This document shows positions 6,964 through 13,935 of a DNA stretch of 22,127 nt, piece by piece. How positions within the stretch are numbered: the first letter of the stretch is position 1; each line of letters begins with the position of its first letter. Under the pieces are notes generated by a model. That model saw only the letters and a program-made list of their open reading frames with translations. It was not told the DNA's origin and searched no databases. The DNA comes from Micavibrio sp. UBA7689 (GTDB lineage Bacteria; Pseudomonadota; Alphaproteobacteria; Micavibrionales; Micavibrionaceae): NCBI GenBank assembly GCA_002482805.1, contig DLGR01000037.1, forward strand, positions 78,231-100,357. Direction: 5' to 3'. Both the position numbers and the translations under genes were made by a program.

Positions 6964-7953
6964 ATGATTGTCGTAACGGGCGGTGCAGGATTTATCGGTT
7001 CCAATCTGGTGGCAGGGCTGGAAGAACGCGGTCTGGGGGATATCGTCATATCCGACACGCTCGGTTCCGCCGACAAATGGCGCAATATCGCAAAGCGCGA
7101 AATCCGCGATGTGGTACATCCTTCGCGTCTGTTCGATTACCTTGATACACACGCCGACGAGATAGAAGTTATCTATCACCTCGGCGCGATTTCCTCGACC
7201 ACCGAGAACGACGCAGACCTGATTATCGACACCAACTTCGTTCTGTCCCGCAGACTCTGGAAATGGTGCTGGAAGCACAAGAAGCGTTTCATCTATGCGT
7301 CTTCGGCCGCAACATACGGCGACGGCCATCATGGATTCAAAGACGAAGAAAGCATCGACGGGATCAAGCATTTCATGCCGCTCAACCCATACGGGTGGAG
7401 CAAGCACGTGTTCGACCGCCGTATCGCGCGCGTCGTGGAAACGAAATCCGAACCCCTGCCCACACAATGGGCGGGCTTGAAATTCTTCAACGTCTATGGC
7501 CCCAACGAATATCACAAGGGCGACCAGATGAGTGTCGTGTGCAAGCTGTTCCCGCAAGTGCAGGCAGGTGCTGCGGCGCGTTTGTTCAAATCACACCACC
7601 CCGATTATCAGGACGGCGGACAGTTGCGCGATTTCGTGTGGGTCGGCGATTGCGTCGATGTCATGCTATGGCTTTATGATAACCCGAACGTGAACGGATT
7701 GTTCAACGTGGGTTCGGGCAAAGCGCGTTCGTTCAAGGACCTTGCCGAGGCGACGTTCAAGGCCACGGGCAAGGCCCCCAAAATCACCTATACCGATATG
7801 CCCGAAGGCCTTCGCGACAAGTACCAGTATTACACGCAGGCCGATGTTTCCAAAATCCGCCAAGCCGGTTACACCAAGCCGTTTACGGAACTGGAAGAGG
7901 GTATCGGCAAATACGTGAAAGATTATTTGTCCAAAGGCGATCCCTATAAATAA
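6964..7953 (+). CDS. hldD: ADP-L-glycero-D-manno-heptose 6-epimerase
   Basis: 329 residues, an extended SDR. The cofactor loop is G6-x2-G9-x2-G12 (TGGAGFIGSN), the catalytic YxxxK is Y143-K147 in NPYGWSKHVFDRR, and the characteristic FNVYGPNEYHKGDQMSVV (about 177-194) and ARLFKSHH identify HldD among nucleotide-sugar epimerases. It converts ADP-D-glycero- to ADP-L-glycero-D-manno-heptose for the LPS inner core, so the organism has heptose-containing LPS. AAAAGGA precedes the ATG by 7 bases. No other heptose gene (hldE, gmhA, gmhB) is in the window. It is followed by a Nudix gene whose reading frame overlaps the hldD end. Confidence 0.95.
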   Translation: MIVVTGGAGFIGSNLVAGLEERGLGDIVISDTLGSADKWRNIAKREIRDVVHPSRLFDYLDTHADEIEVIYHLGAISSTTENDADLIIDTNFVLSRRLWKWCWKHKKRFIYASSAATYGDGHHGFKDEESIDGIKHFMPLNPYGWSKHVFDRRIARVVETKSEPLPTQWAGLKFFNVYGPNEYHKGDQMSVVCKLFPQVQAGAAARLFKSHHPDYQDGGQLRDFVWVGDCVDVMLWLYDNPNVNGLFNVGSGKARSFKDLAEATFKATGKAPKITYTDMPEGLRDKYQYYTQADVSKIRQAGYTKPFTELEEGIGKYVKDYLSKGDPYK

Positions 7954-8053
7954 TCCGCATATCAAAATATTTGATACCGCCCACGAAGGCGTCACCGGCT
8001 TCCGCAAACAACTGGCTGACTGCATCGTTCTGACCTTTGACCACAAAATCCTT

Positions 8054-8413
8054 TTGCAATACCGCCCCGAGAGTTTTGATTCACCGCACGGTTGCGTCAA
8101 CGCGTTCGGCGGACACCTCGAAGCCGGCGAAACGCGGATGCAGGCGATGCGCCGCGAATTGAACGAAGAGCTGGGGGCGCAGATAGAAGCGGGTGATGTG
8201 GTTTTCATCAATGCGGTCACGGAAGATTTTACGAACCATACCGAACTGGTCCATGTGTATTTCTGGCACGACAAGGACAATACCATCACGGGATGTTACG
8301 AAGGCGAACCTTTGTTTTTCAAAAACGCCGCAGAAGCACTGGCCGAGCCGAAACTCATGGAATATGCGAAGTGGGCGCTGGAACAATGCGTGGCCCGTGG
8401 GCTTATTAAGTAG
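8054..8413 (+). CDS. Nudix hydrolase; translation start uncertain and probably further upstream
   Basis: The Nudix box G-x5-E-x7-RELxEELG is complete (GHLEAGETRMQAMRRELNEELG), so Mg-dependent cleavage of a nucleoside diphosphate-linked substrate is expected; the substrate is unknown. The coordinates use the first standard start in frame, a TTG, giving 119 residues, but this cuts the first strand. The frame is open upstream to 7919 and encodes plausible sequence (VTGFRKQLADCIVLTFDHKILL), with no ATG, GTG or TTG there. A CTG at 8012 or an ATT at 7922 are possible non-standard starts, or a sequencing indel is present. It lies between hldD and lgt. Confidence 0.8.
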   Translation: MQYRPESFDSPHGCVNAFGGHLEAGETRMQAMRRELNEELGAQIEAGDVVFINAVTEDFTNHTELVHVYFWHDKDNTITGCYEGEPLFFKNAAEALAEPKLMEYAKWALEQCVARGLIK

Positions 8414-8419
8414 GGCCAT

Positions 8420-8475
8420 CGTCGTCACCCGCTTTGCTTTGCAAAGCGTTGAGCCGTTGGCAAAGCGCGGGTGAC
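8420..8475. repeat. dispersed palindromic intergenic repeat, copy 2
   Basis: It starts 6 bases after the Nudix stop. Outer arms GTCACCCGC (8424-8432) and GCGGGTGAC (8467-8475) are perfect inverted repeats; the pairing continues inward to TTTGC/GCAAA with a 2-base bulge. A second, competing hairpin uses GCTTTGC (8431-8437) with GCAAAGC (8441-8447). There is no T-run, so a simple intrinsic terminator is unlikely. The left 37 bases recur after nfuA. Confidence 0.65.
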
Positions 8476-8507
8476 AAGCCCAACATTCCGCCCTATAGTC
8501 CTGCCCC

Positions 8508-9323
8508 ATGGCATGGACATTTCCCAATATTGATCCTGTTGCGCTGGCTATAGGCCCGCTGGAGATCCGCTGGTACGCTCTCGCTTATCTCACGGGTATT
8601 TTGCTCGGGTGGTGGTATGCATTCTACATCGTCAAAAAGGACGAGGGGAAGGGCGCCCGTCCGAACCGCGCGGATATCGATGATTATCTGCCGTTCGCCG
8701 TGCTGGGTGTTATTCTCGGCGGGCGTGTGGGCTATATCTTGTTTTATCAGCCCGCCTATTATTTTTCGCATCCTTCGGAAATTTTGCATATCTGGAACGG
8801 CGGCATGTCTTTCCACGGCGGCGTGCTCGGCGTGGTTATTTCCGTCATCGCCTATTCGCTGATCAAAAAAATTCCGATGCTGCGACTGGGCGATTTGTTC
8901 GCTGTGTGCTGCACGTTCGGATTGTTCTTCGGACGGCTTGCCAATTTCATCAACGGCGAGCTTTACGGGCGCGTGACCGAGCATCCGATCGGCATGGTGT
9001 TTCCGGGGGGCGGCGATTTACCGCGCCACCCATCGCAGCTATATGAGGCAGTACTCGAAGGGCTGTTGCTGTTTATCATTTTGAGTCTTCTCATTCACCG
9101 CGAGAGTATCCGTTCGCGCCCCGGCATCATCATCGGCGCGTTCATGATCGGATATGGTTTGTGCCGTATGTTCGTGGAGAATTTCAGGGAACCCGATGCG
9201 TATCTGGGTTTCCTGTCGTTCGGTCTGACCATGGGGCAATGGCTGTGCGTGCCCATGCTCATCATCGGCGCGGGCTTTATCGTGAACGCGTTTAAACGCG
9301 GCCGCTATGTCAGCGCTGCTTGA
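8508..9323 (+). CDS. lgt: prolipoprotein diacylglyceryl transferase
   Basis: 271 residues, polytopic inner-membrane enzyme that moves diacylglyceryl from phosphatidylglycerol onto the lipobox Cys of prolipoproteins. Seen: RWYALAYLTGILLGWW (21-36), SFHGG with His103, the Lgt signature GRLANFINGELYGR at 142-155 including Arg143 and Gly154, and IGYGLCRMFVENFREPD (214-230) carrying Tyr216, Arg220 and Glu224. These correspond to residues needed in E. coli Lgt (His103, Arg143, Tyr235, Arg239). About seven hydrophobic segments are visible. Its end overlaps the midA-like gene by 17 bases, so the two are co-translated. Confidence 0.96.
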   Translation: MAWTFPNIDPVALAIGPLEIRWYALAYLTGILLGWWYAFYIVKKDEGKGARPNRADIDDYLPFAVLGVILGGRVGYILFYQPAYYFSHPSEILHIWNGGMSFHGGVLGVVISVIAYSLIKKIPMLRLGDLFAVCCTFGLFFGRLANFINGELYGRVTEHPIGMVFPGGGDLPRHPSQLYEAVLEGLLLFIILSLLIHRESIRSRPGIIIGAFMIGYGLCRMFVENFREPDAYLGFLSFGLTMGQWLCVPMLIIGAGFIVNAFKRGRYVSAA

Positions 9324-10383
9324 TATCATAAAACGCCGCATCCAAACCCAGGGCCCCATGGACCTCGGCGAATATATGGCGCTTTGCCTGTCCCATCCTC
9401 AACACGGCTACTACATGACGCGCGATCCGTTCGGCGTAGGCGGGGATTTTACCACCGCGCCCGAGATATCGCAGTTGTTCGGAGAGATGATCGGCGTGTG
9501 GCTGGCCGACGTTTGGGCGCAGATGGGTAAGCCTTCGGAATTCATCCTTCTGGAATGCGGGCCGGGGCGCGGAACGCTCATGGCGGACATTTTACGGGCC
9601 ACGAAGAAGGTTTCGGGGTTCCACGAAGCCGCCAAAGTGCATCTGATGGAGATAAGCCCTGTGCTTATCGAGTCGCAGCGCGCGAATTTAGCCGGTTACG
9701 ATACGCGCTGGATCAGTGACCTGACTCAGCTGGATTCCACGAGTCCCGTGTTGGTTGTGGCCAACGAATTTCTGGATGCTCTACCTGTGCGGCAACTGGA
9801 ACGGAAAGGTGCAGATGTTTTCGAACGCGTGGTATCGTTATTGCCCGATGAAAGCCTTGGCATCACATTAAAACCGATCGACGGCAGCATCGCACCCTAC
9901 ATAAGAAGTGTGCGCGGCGATGGAATTATCGAGATTTCGCCTGTCTTAAACCAATTTGTGAGAAGCGTGGCAAATCTTTTGAAAAAACAAAAAGGTGCAG
10001 CGCTTTTTATAGATTACGGACATGTGAAAACAGGCATGGGGGATACGATCCAGGCAGTAAAGTCACACCGTTTCGAAAGCATATTCGATACGCCCGGACA
10101 CGCGGATTTGACCGCGCATGTCGATTTTGAAAACGTCCAAAACATCGCGCGAGCCGAAGGGGTCGCGACTCACGGTGCTGTGTCACAAGGCGGCTTTTTG
10201 CGCAGCCTCGGAATCGAAGTGCGGGCGCAGATGTTGAAATTGGGGTTGAATGAAGAGAAGGCGGAGCAACTTGAATCAGGATTGAACCGCCTTATCGATA
10301 CGGAGCAGATGGGAATGCTGTTCAAGGTTTTGGCCTTGTGCGATGATCCGAAAATAACGCCTGCGGGCTTTGACGAGGTCTGA
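9307..10383 (+). CDS. MidA/NDUFAF7-family SAM-dependent methyltransferase
   Basis: 358 residues. The N-terminal part (GPMDLGEYMALCLSHPQHGYYM) is a hallmark of this family. The SAM-binding loop is LLECGPGRGTLMADILR (about 79-95), and ANEFLDALPVRQL (about 152-164) is the conserved post-motif. Human NDUFAF7 dimethylates an arginine of the NDUFS2 subunit and is needed for complex I assembly; bacterial homologues are assumed to act similarly, though this is not proven. It begins inside lgt (17-base overlap), and its TGA shares a base with the pgeF ATG. The lgt-midA-pgeF order is familiar in alphaproteobacteria. Confidence 0.9.
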   Translation: MSALLDIIKRRIQTQGPMDLGEYMALCLSHPQHGYYMTRDPFGVGGDFTTAPEISQLFGEMIGVWLADVWAQMGKPSEFILLECGPGRGTLMADILRATKKVSGFHEAAKVHLMEISPVLIESQRANLAGYDTRWISDLTQLDSTSPVLVVANEFLDALPVRQLERKGADVFERVVSLLPDESLGITLKPIDGSIAPYIRSVRGDGIIEISPVLNQFVRSVANLLKKQKGAALFIDYGHVKTGMGDTIQAVKSHRFESIFDTPGHADLTAHVDFENVQNIARAEGVATHGAVSQGGFLRSLGIEVRAQMLKLGLNEEKAEQLESGLNRLIDTEQMGMLFKVLALCDDPKITPAGFDEV

Positions 10384-11171
10384 TGAAAATATATAAGGAC
10401 GATGCCTTTACCAAAGCTTGCGCCGATTCGGTTTCGTATGGTTTTTATGGCCGCACGGGCGGACATAGCGAGGGTCTTTTCACATCGCTCAATTGCGGTC
10501 CCGCATCGGGCGACAATCTTGCGCATGTCGCCGCGAACCGTGCAAAAGTGGCGCAGCATTTGGGCGCGCAAGACGGTATTATCTCCACCCTCTACCAATG
10601 TCATTCGGGTGATTGTTTATCAATAGACACACATGTTCCCACGGGCGAGGCACGACCGAAGGCCGATGCGCTCGTCACTGATAAACCCGGACTTGCCATC
10701 GGCATTCTGACCGCCGATTGCGGGCCCGTTTTATTTGCAGCAAAAAAACAAAACGGTGAACCTGTCATCGGTGCGGCGCATGCGGGATGGGGCGGGGCGC
10801 TCAAAGGTGTTCTGGATGAGACGGTCGCAAAGATGGTGCGAATCGGCGCGGTGCCCGAAAGCATTAAAGCCTGTCTCGGACCGTGCATTCTTTTGGCCTC
10901 ATACGAGGTCAGCAACGATTTCGCGAAACCGTTCATCACGCAACATGACGAGGCCGAGCACTTCTTCAAGGCCGCACCAAAGGCGGGTCATCTTATGTTT
11001 GACCTTGCGGGTTATATCGCCATGCGCCTTTCGCTGGCGGGTGTGAAACAGGTGAGTTTGATGGAAGTCGATACATATCGCGAAGAGGCGGATTGCTTCA
11101 GTTTCCGTCGCGCGACCCACCGCGGCGAGAAGGATTACGGACGCCAGATATCCGCCATCATGATCCGTTAA
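10383..11171 (+). CDS. pgeF: peptidoglycan editing factor PgeF (multicopper polyphenol oxidase-like, YfiH family)
   Basis: 262 residues. The metal-binding set of the family is present: His74 (YQCHSGDC), Cys113 (TADCGPV) and His133 (AAHAGWGG). Other marks are GGHSEGLFTSLNCG near the N-terminus, CLGPCI and the closing DCFSFRRATHRGEKDYGRQ. E. coli YfiH/PgeF corrects misincorporated L-Ser in peptidoglycan precursors; homologues also show purine nucleoside phosphorylase/adenosine deaminase activity, so the role may be dual. Start and upstream stop overlap by 1 base. It is the last gene of the lgt group. Confidence 0.92.
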   Translation: MKIYKDDAFTKACADSVSYGFYGRTGGHSEGLFTSLNCGPASGDNLAHVAANRAKVAQHLGAQDGIISTLYQCHSGDCLSIDTHVPTGEARPKADALVTDKPGLAIGILTADCGPVLFAAKKQNGEPVIGAAHAGWGGALKGVLDETVAKMVRIGAVPESIKACLGPCILLASYEVSNDFAKPFITQHDEAEHFFKAAPKAGHLMFDLAGYIAMRLSLAGVKQVSLMEVDTYREEADCFSFRRATHRGEKDYGRQISAIMIR

Positions 11172-11177
11172 AAGGTT

Positions 11178-11201
11178 AATTTCGTTGACATAAACGAAAT
11201 T
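11178..11201. promoter_or_regulatory. perfect inverted repeat overlapping a -35 box (operator candidate)
   Basis: Left arm AATTTCGTT (11178-11186) and right arm AACGAAATT (11193-11201) are perfect reverse complements around a 6-base centre GACATA. The TTGACA -35 hexamer (11185-11190) sits within it, so a dimeric regulator bound here would block polymerase. It starts 6 bases after the pgeF stop. Confidence 0.5.
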
Positions 11202-11215
11202 CGGGAGCCTAATAT
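11185..11215 (+). promoter_or_regulatory. promoter for the 57-residue peptide gene
   Basis: Consensus TTGACA at 11185-11190 and TAATAT at 11210-11215. The 19-base spacing is longer than ideal; CCTAAT at 11208-11213 would give 17. It would give a leader of about 35 bases with a strong AAGGAG site. Confidence 0.5.
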
Positions 11216-11256
11216 GCGTAACAATCATAACAAAAAAAGTTAACAAGGAGACGCAT

Positions 11257-11430
11257 ATGAAAGTATCAGCAGAATTTCTCGAAGCAGGTATCGACCAAAT
11301 GTCCCGTGGAGCCGCAATAGGCGGTACGGGTCTTGTTGCACTTACGGGCGCCGCGATAGGTGGCTCTGTCGGATGGACCGCCGCGGTTCTTGCGGGCGCG
11401 GGCGCATACGCGCTGTCGCAGATTAAATAG
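11257..11430 (+). CDS. 57-residue Gly/Ala-rich hydrophobic peptide, unknown function
   Basis: Reads MKVSAEFLEAGIDQMSRGAA, then a Gly/Ala-rich hydrophobic stretch, ending YALSQIK. AAGGAG (11245-11250) is placed 6 bases before the ATG, which is close to ideal, and a promoter with a palindromic operator candidate lies upstream, so I take this short gene as real. Residues 1-17 are polar and helical; residues 18-52 are 35 residues with no charge and many small residues, including GG pairs at 22-23 and 35-36 and several G-x3-G/A spacings, compatible with one or two packed membrane helices (glycine-zipper). A bacteriocin-like peptide, small toxin, phage-type holin or membrane stress peptide are all possible; I do not recognise it. 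It is isolated between pgeF and prs. Confidence 0.7.
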   Translation: MKVSAEFLEAGIDQMSRGAAIGGTGLVALTGAAIGGSVGWTAAVLAGAGAYALSQIK

Positions 11431-11467
11431 TATTAGGTCTAAAACCTTATAAATTCAGGTTGATTTA

Positions 11468-11496
11468 AGAGGCGGGCATTTCTATAGTCCGCCTCT
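11468..11496 (+). terminator. hairpin between the peptide gene and prs
   Basis: AGAGGCGG (11468-11475) pairs perfectly with CCGCCTCT (11489-11496), extendable inward by a G-U and a C-G pair over a 9-base loop. No T-run follows, so it may be a weak or Rho-assisted terminator for the peptide gene, an mRNA-stabilising end, or a structure in the prs leader (27 bases before its ATG). Confidence 0.45.
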
Positions 11497-11523
11497 AATC
11501 ACATCAACCGACGGAAGAGACAG

Positions 11524-12456
11524 ATGATCATCATCTCCGGTAACTCCAACCGCCCGCTTTCCGAAGCTATTTCCGCCTATTTGGGCGTCCCCCTTGCCAA
11601 AGCCTCCATCCGCCGCTTTTCCGACATGGAAGTGTTTGTCGAGATCATGGAAAACGTGCGCGGCGAAGATGTATTCATCGTTCAATCGACGTCCTATCCC
11701 GCAAACGACAACCTTATGGAACTGCTGGTCACGATCGACGCGCTGAAACGCGGGTCGGCCCGCCGTATTACCGCCGTGCTTCCGTATTTCGGTTACGCGC
11801 GCCAAGACAGAAAGACGGGCGGACGCACGCCGATCTCCGCCAAGCTGGTCGCGAACCTTATCACCGCCGCAGGCGCAGACCGCGTTCTGACGCTGGAACT
11901 GCACGCCGGTCAGATCCAAGGCTTCTTCGATATCCCGACGGACAACCTTCATGTGAACCCTGTTTTCATTCCGCACATGCAGGCCGCGTTCACCCCCGAA
12001 AACACAGTTATGGTTTCGCCCGATGTCGGCGGCGTGGTACGCGCCCGCGCGATGGCCAAAAAGATCAACACGGATCTGGCAATCATCGACAAGCGCCGCG
12101 AGAAGGCGGGTTCATCCGAGGTGATGAACATCATCGGGGATGTTGAAGGTAAAGACTGCGTGATGGTGGATGATATCGTGGATTCCGCAGGTACGCTCTG
12201 CAATGCGGCCGTGGCCCTTAAAAACGCGGGTGCCAAATCCATCCATGCCTATATCGTGCATGGCGTTCTGTCAGGCGGGGCAGTGGCCCGCGTGGCGGCA
12301 TCGCCCATAGAAAAGCTGGTTATCACCGATTCCATAGGTGCCACGGAATCCATCAGAATTTCCCAGAATATTGAACAGCTTAGCGTTGCCCCCCTGCTGG
12401 GCGAGGCCATGAAGCGTATCAGCGAAGAACGCTCGATTTCCGCGCTGTTCTCCTAA
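11524..12456 (+). CDS. prs: ribose-phosphate pyrophosphokinase
   Basis: 310 residues, class I PRPP synthase. Seen: RRFSDMEVFVEI (30-41) with the regulatory/ATP region, YFGYARQDRK (about 95-104), the divalent-metal/ATP segment LELHAGQIQGFFDIPTDNL (about 124-142), the flexible-loop KRREKAG (about 189-195) and the PRPP-binding loop VMVDDIVDSAGT (about 213-224). It makes PRPP from ribose 5-phosphate and ATP for purine, pyrimidine, His, Trp and NAD synthesis. GGAAGAG lies about 6 bases before the ATG. It is followed by rplY after 111 bases, a common neighbour pair. Confidence 0.97.
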   Translation: MIIISGNSNRPLSEAISAYLGVPLAKASIRRFSDMEVFVEIMENVRGEDVFIVQSTSYPANDNLMELLVTIDALKRGSARRITAVLPYFGYARQDRKTGGRTPISAKLVANLITAAGADRVLTLELHAGQIQGFFDIPTDNLHVNPVFIPHMQAAFTPENTVMVSPDVGGVVRARAMAKKINTDLAIIDKRREKAGSSEVMNIIGDVEGKDCVMVDDIVDSAGTLCNAAVALKNAGAKSIHAYIVHGVLSGGAVARVAASPIEKLVITDSIGATESIRISQNIEQLSVAPLLGEAMKRISEERSISALFS

Positions 12457-12470
12457 AACGCCTTTTCTCC

Positions 12471-12510
12471 TTGATTTTCAGGGCTAATTCCGCTTTATTC
12501 CGCCCCTGAA
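12471..12510 (+). promoter_or_regulatory. possible promoter and leader hairpin for rplY
   Basis: TTGATT (12471-12476) and TTTATT (12494-12499) are 17 bases apart. A hairpin TTCAGGG (12477-12483) with CCCTGAA (12504-12510) overlaps the same stretch; its 20-base loop and lack of T-run make it a poor terminator. Either reading is tentative. Confidence 0.3.
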
Positions 12511-12567
12511 GCGACCGGCACCCCTGGAGGCTGGCGCATAACAACTTAAACTAAGGAAAAACAAACC

Positions 12568-13263
12568 ATGACAAAGCATTACGCACTGTCAGCGGAAGCA
12601 AGAGAACGGGCCGGCAAAGGGGTTGCCCGTGCACTTCGCCGCGAAGCAAAAATCCCGGCTGTCGTTTACGGCGACTCCAAGGATGCAGAATCCATCTCGC
12701 TGCCCGTTAAGGAAGTGACGCTGGAATACCACAAAGGCCACATGTTCACGAATTTGTGCGATCTTGAAATCAACGGCAAGAAACAACTGGTTCTGGCCCG
12801 CGATGTTCAGGTTCACCCCGTGAACGATCAAGTCCAACACGTGGATTTCATGCGCGTTACGCCGAAAACGACGATCACCGTTAACGTTCCCGTTCACTTC
12901 CTGAACGAAGAGAACTGCCCCGGTATCAAAACCAACAAAGGCTCCCTTACGATCGTTCGTCACGATGTCGAGTTGGTCTGCAAAGCGACGGATATTCCCG
13001 AGCACATCGAGATCGACCTGATGCCATACGACATCGGAGAGCCGATCAAGTTGTCTGCCGCAAAACTGCCGGCCGGTGTTAAAGCCGCAGGCGATGGCAA
13101 ACGCGATATTACAGTTGCTACGATTGCCGCTCCGCGCATGCTCCTTGAAGAGGAAGATGCACTGAACGCCGAAAAAGCAGCCGCAGCAGCCGAAGCAGAA
13201 GCAGCCGCAGCAGCAGCCGCACCTGCCGAAGGCGATGCCGCCAAAGAAGGCGACAAGAAGTAA
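12568..13263 (+). CDS. rplY: 50S ribosomal protein L25/general stress protein Ctc (long form)
   Basis: 231 residues. The N-terminal L25 domain (about 1-95; ARERAGKGVARALRREAKIPAVVYG, RDVQVHPVNDQVQHVDFMRV) binds 5S rRNA, and the C-terminal TL5/CTC beta domain covers about 97-190 (HFLNEENCPGIKTNKGSL, AAGDGKRDITVATI). A tail from about 195 is almost only Ala, Glu and Lys and is probably disordered. AAGGAAA is 8 to 9 bases before the ATG. A strong intrinsic terminator follows the stop. Confidence 0.96.
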   Translation: MTKHYALSAEARERAGKGVARALRREAKIPAVVYGDSKDAESISLPVKEVTLEYHKGHMFTNLCDLEINGKKQLVLARDVQVHPVNDQVQHVDFMRVTPKTTITVNVPVHFLNEENCPGIKTNKGSLTIVRHDVELVCKATDIPEHIEIDLMPYDIGEPIKLSAAKLPAGVKAAGDGKRDITVATIAAPRMLLEEEDALNAEKAAAAAEAEAAAAAAAPAEGDAAKEGDKK

Positions 13264-13270
13264 TCATTTT

Positions 13271-13320
13271 AAAGAAGCGGGAGAATACCCTTTATGTTTT
13301 CCCGCTTCTTTTCTTTCTTT
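13271..13320 (+). terminator. intrinsic terminator of rplY
   Basis: A perfect 12-bp stem, AAAGAAGCGGGA (13271-13282) with TCCCGCTTCTTT (13300-13311), a 17-base loop, and a T-rich run (TTCTTTCTTT) after it. It starts 8 bases past the rplY stop. An ATG at 13294 lies in the loop. Confidence 0.85.
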
Positions 13321-13350
13321 CAAGCAAAGCCTCAGCCAGACGAGAGTACC

Positions 13351-13935
13351 ATGTGGATTTTGGTGGGCCTCGGCAATCCGGGCAAAGAATACGAACATCA
13401 CAGACATAATATCGGGTTCATGGTGATCGACGAGATCGCCAGACACTATAATTTGCCAGCCTTCAGCAAGAAATTCGACGGTGAATTGTGTGAAGGGCGC
13501 ATCGACGGCGAAAAAGTTGTTCTGGTAAAACCTATGACGTTCATGAATGTGTCGGGCCAGTGCGTGCAGAAGGTTCAGCGTTTTTACAAGGTAACACCTA
13601 ATCGCATCGTCGCGTTCCATGACGAACTGGATTTGGCCGCAGGCAAGATGCGCGTTAAAAAAGGCGGCGGCGCTGCGGGGCATAACGGCCTTAAATCCAT
13701 GGACGAGCATTTGAATTCACAAGATTATTGGCGCGTGCGTTTGGGTATCGGCCATCCCGGTGATAAAGAGCGCGTTACGGGCCATGTGCTCGGTAACTTT
13801 TCGAAAGAAGAAAAGAAATGGCTTCCTGACTGGATAGAAGCCTGCGCCAAACATATTCCGCTGTTGATCGGCGGCAGACATGAAGATTATATGACGAAAG
13901 TAGCGGCGGATTTCCCCGCGCCTAAAGGTAATTAA
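13351..13935 (+). CDS. pth: peptidyl-tRNA hydrolase
   Basis: 194 residues from the ATG at 13351. A longer frame opens at 13294, but that ATG sits in the loop of the rplY terminator and its extra residues (MFSRFFSFFQAK) merely translate the T-tract; MWILVGLGNPGKEYE is the normal family start. Active-site residues seen: Asn9, His19, Asp91 (AFHDELDL) and Asn112 (GHNGLK), plus KPMTFMNVSG at 60-69. Pth cleaves peptidyl-tRNA that falls off ribosomes and is essential. The Shine-Dalgarno is weak (GAGAG). A membrane protein gene begins directly after the TAA, and ychF follows it. Confidence 0.93.
   Translation: MWILVGLGNPGKEYEHHRHNIGFMVIDEIARHYNLPAFSKKFDGELCEGRIDGEKVVLVKPMTFMNVSGQCVQKVQRFYKVTPNRIVAFHDELDLAAGKMRVKKGGGAAGHNGLKSMDEHLNSQDYWRVRLGIGHPGDKERVTGHVLGNFSKEEKKWLPDWIEACAKHIPLLIGGRHEDYMTKVAADFPAPKGN

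Noticed and set aside
12477..12510. Terminator after prs
   Set aside because: The 7-bp stem has a 20-base loop and no T-run; kept only as a tentative leader hairpin.
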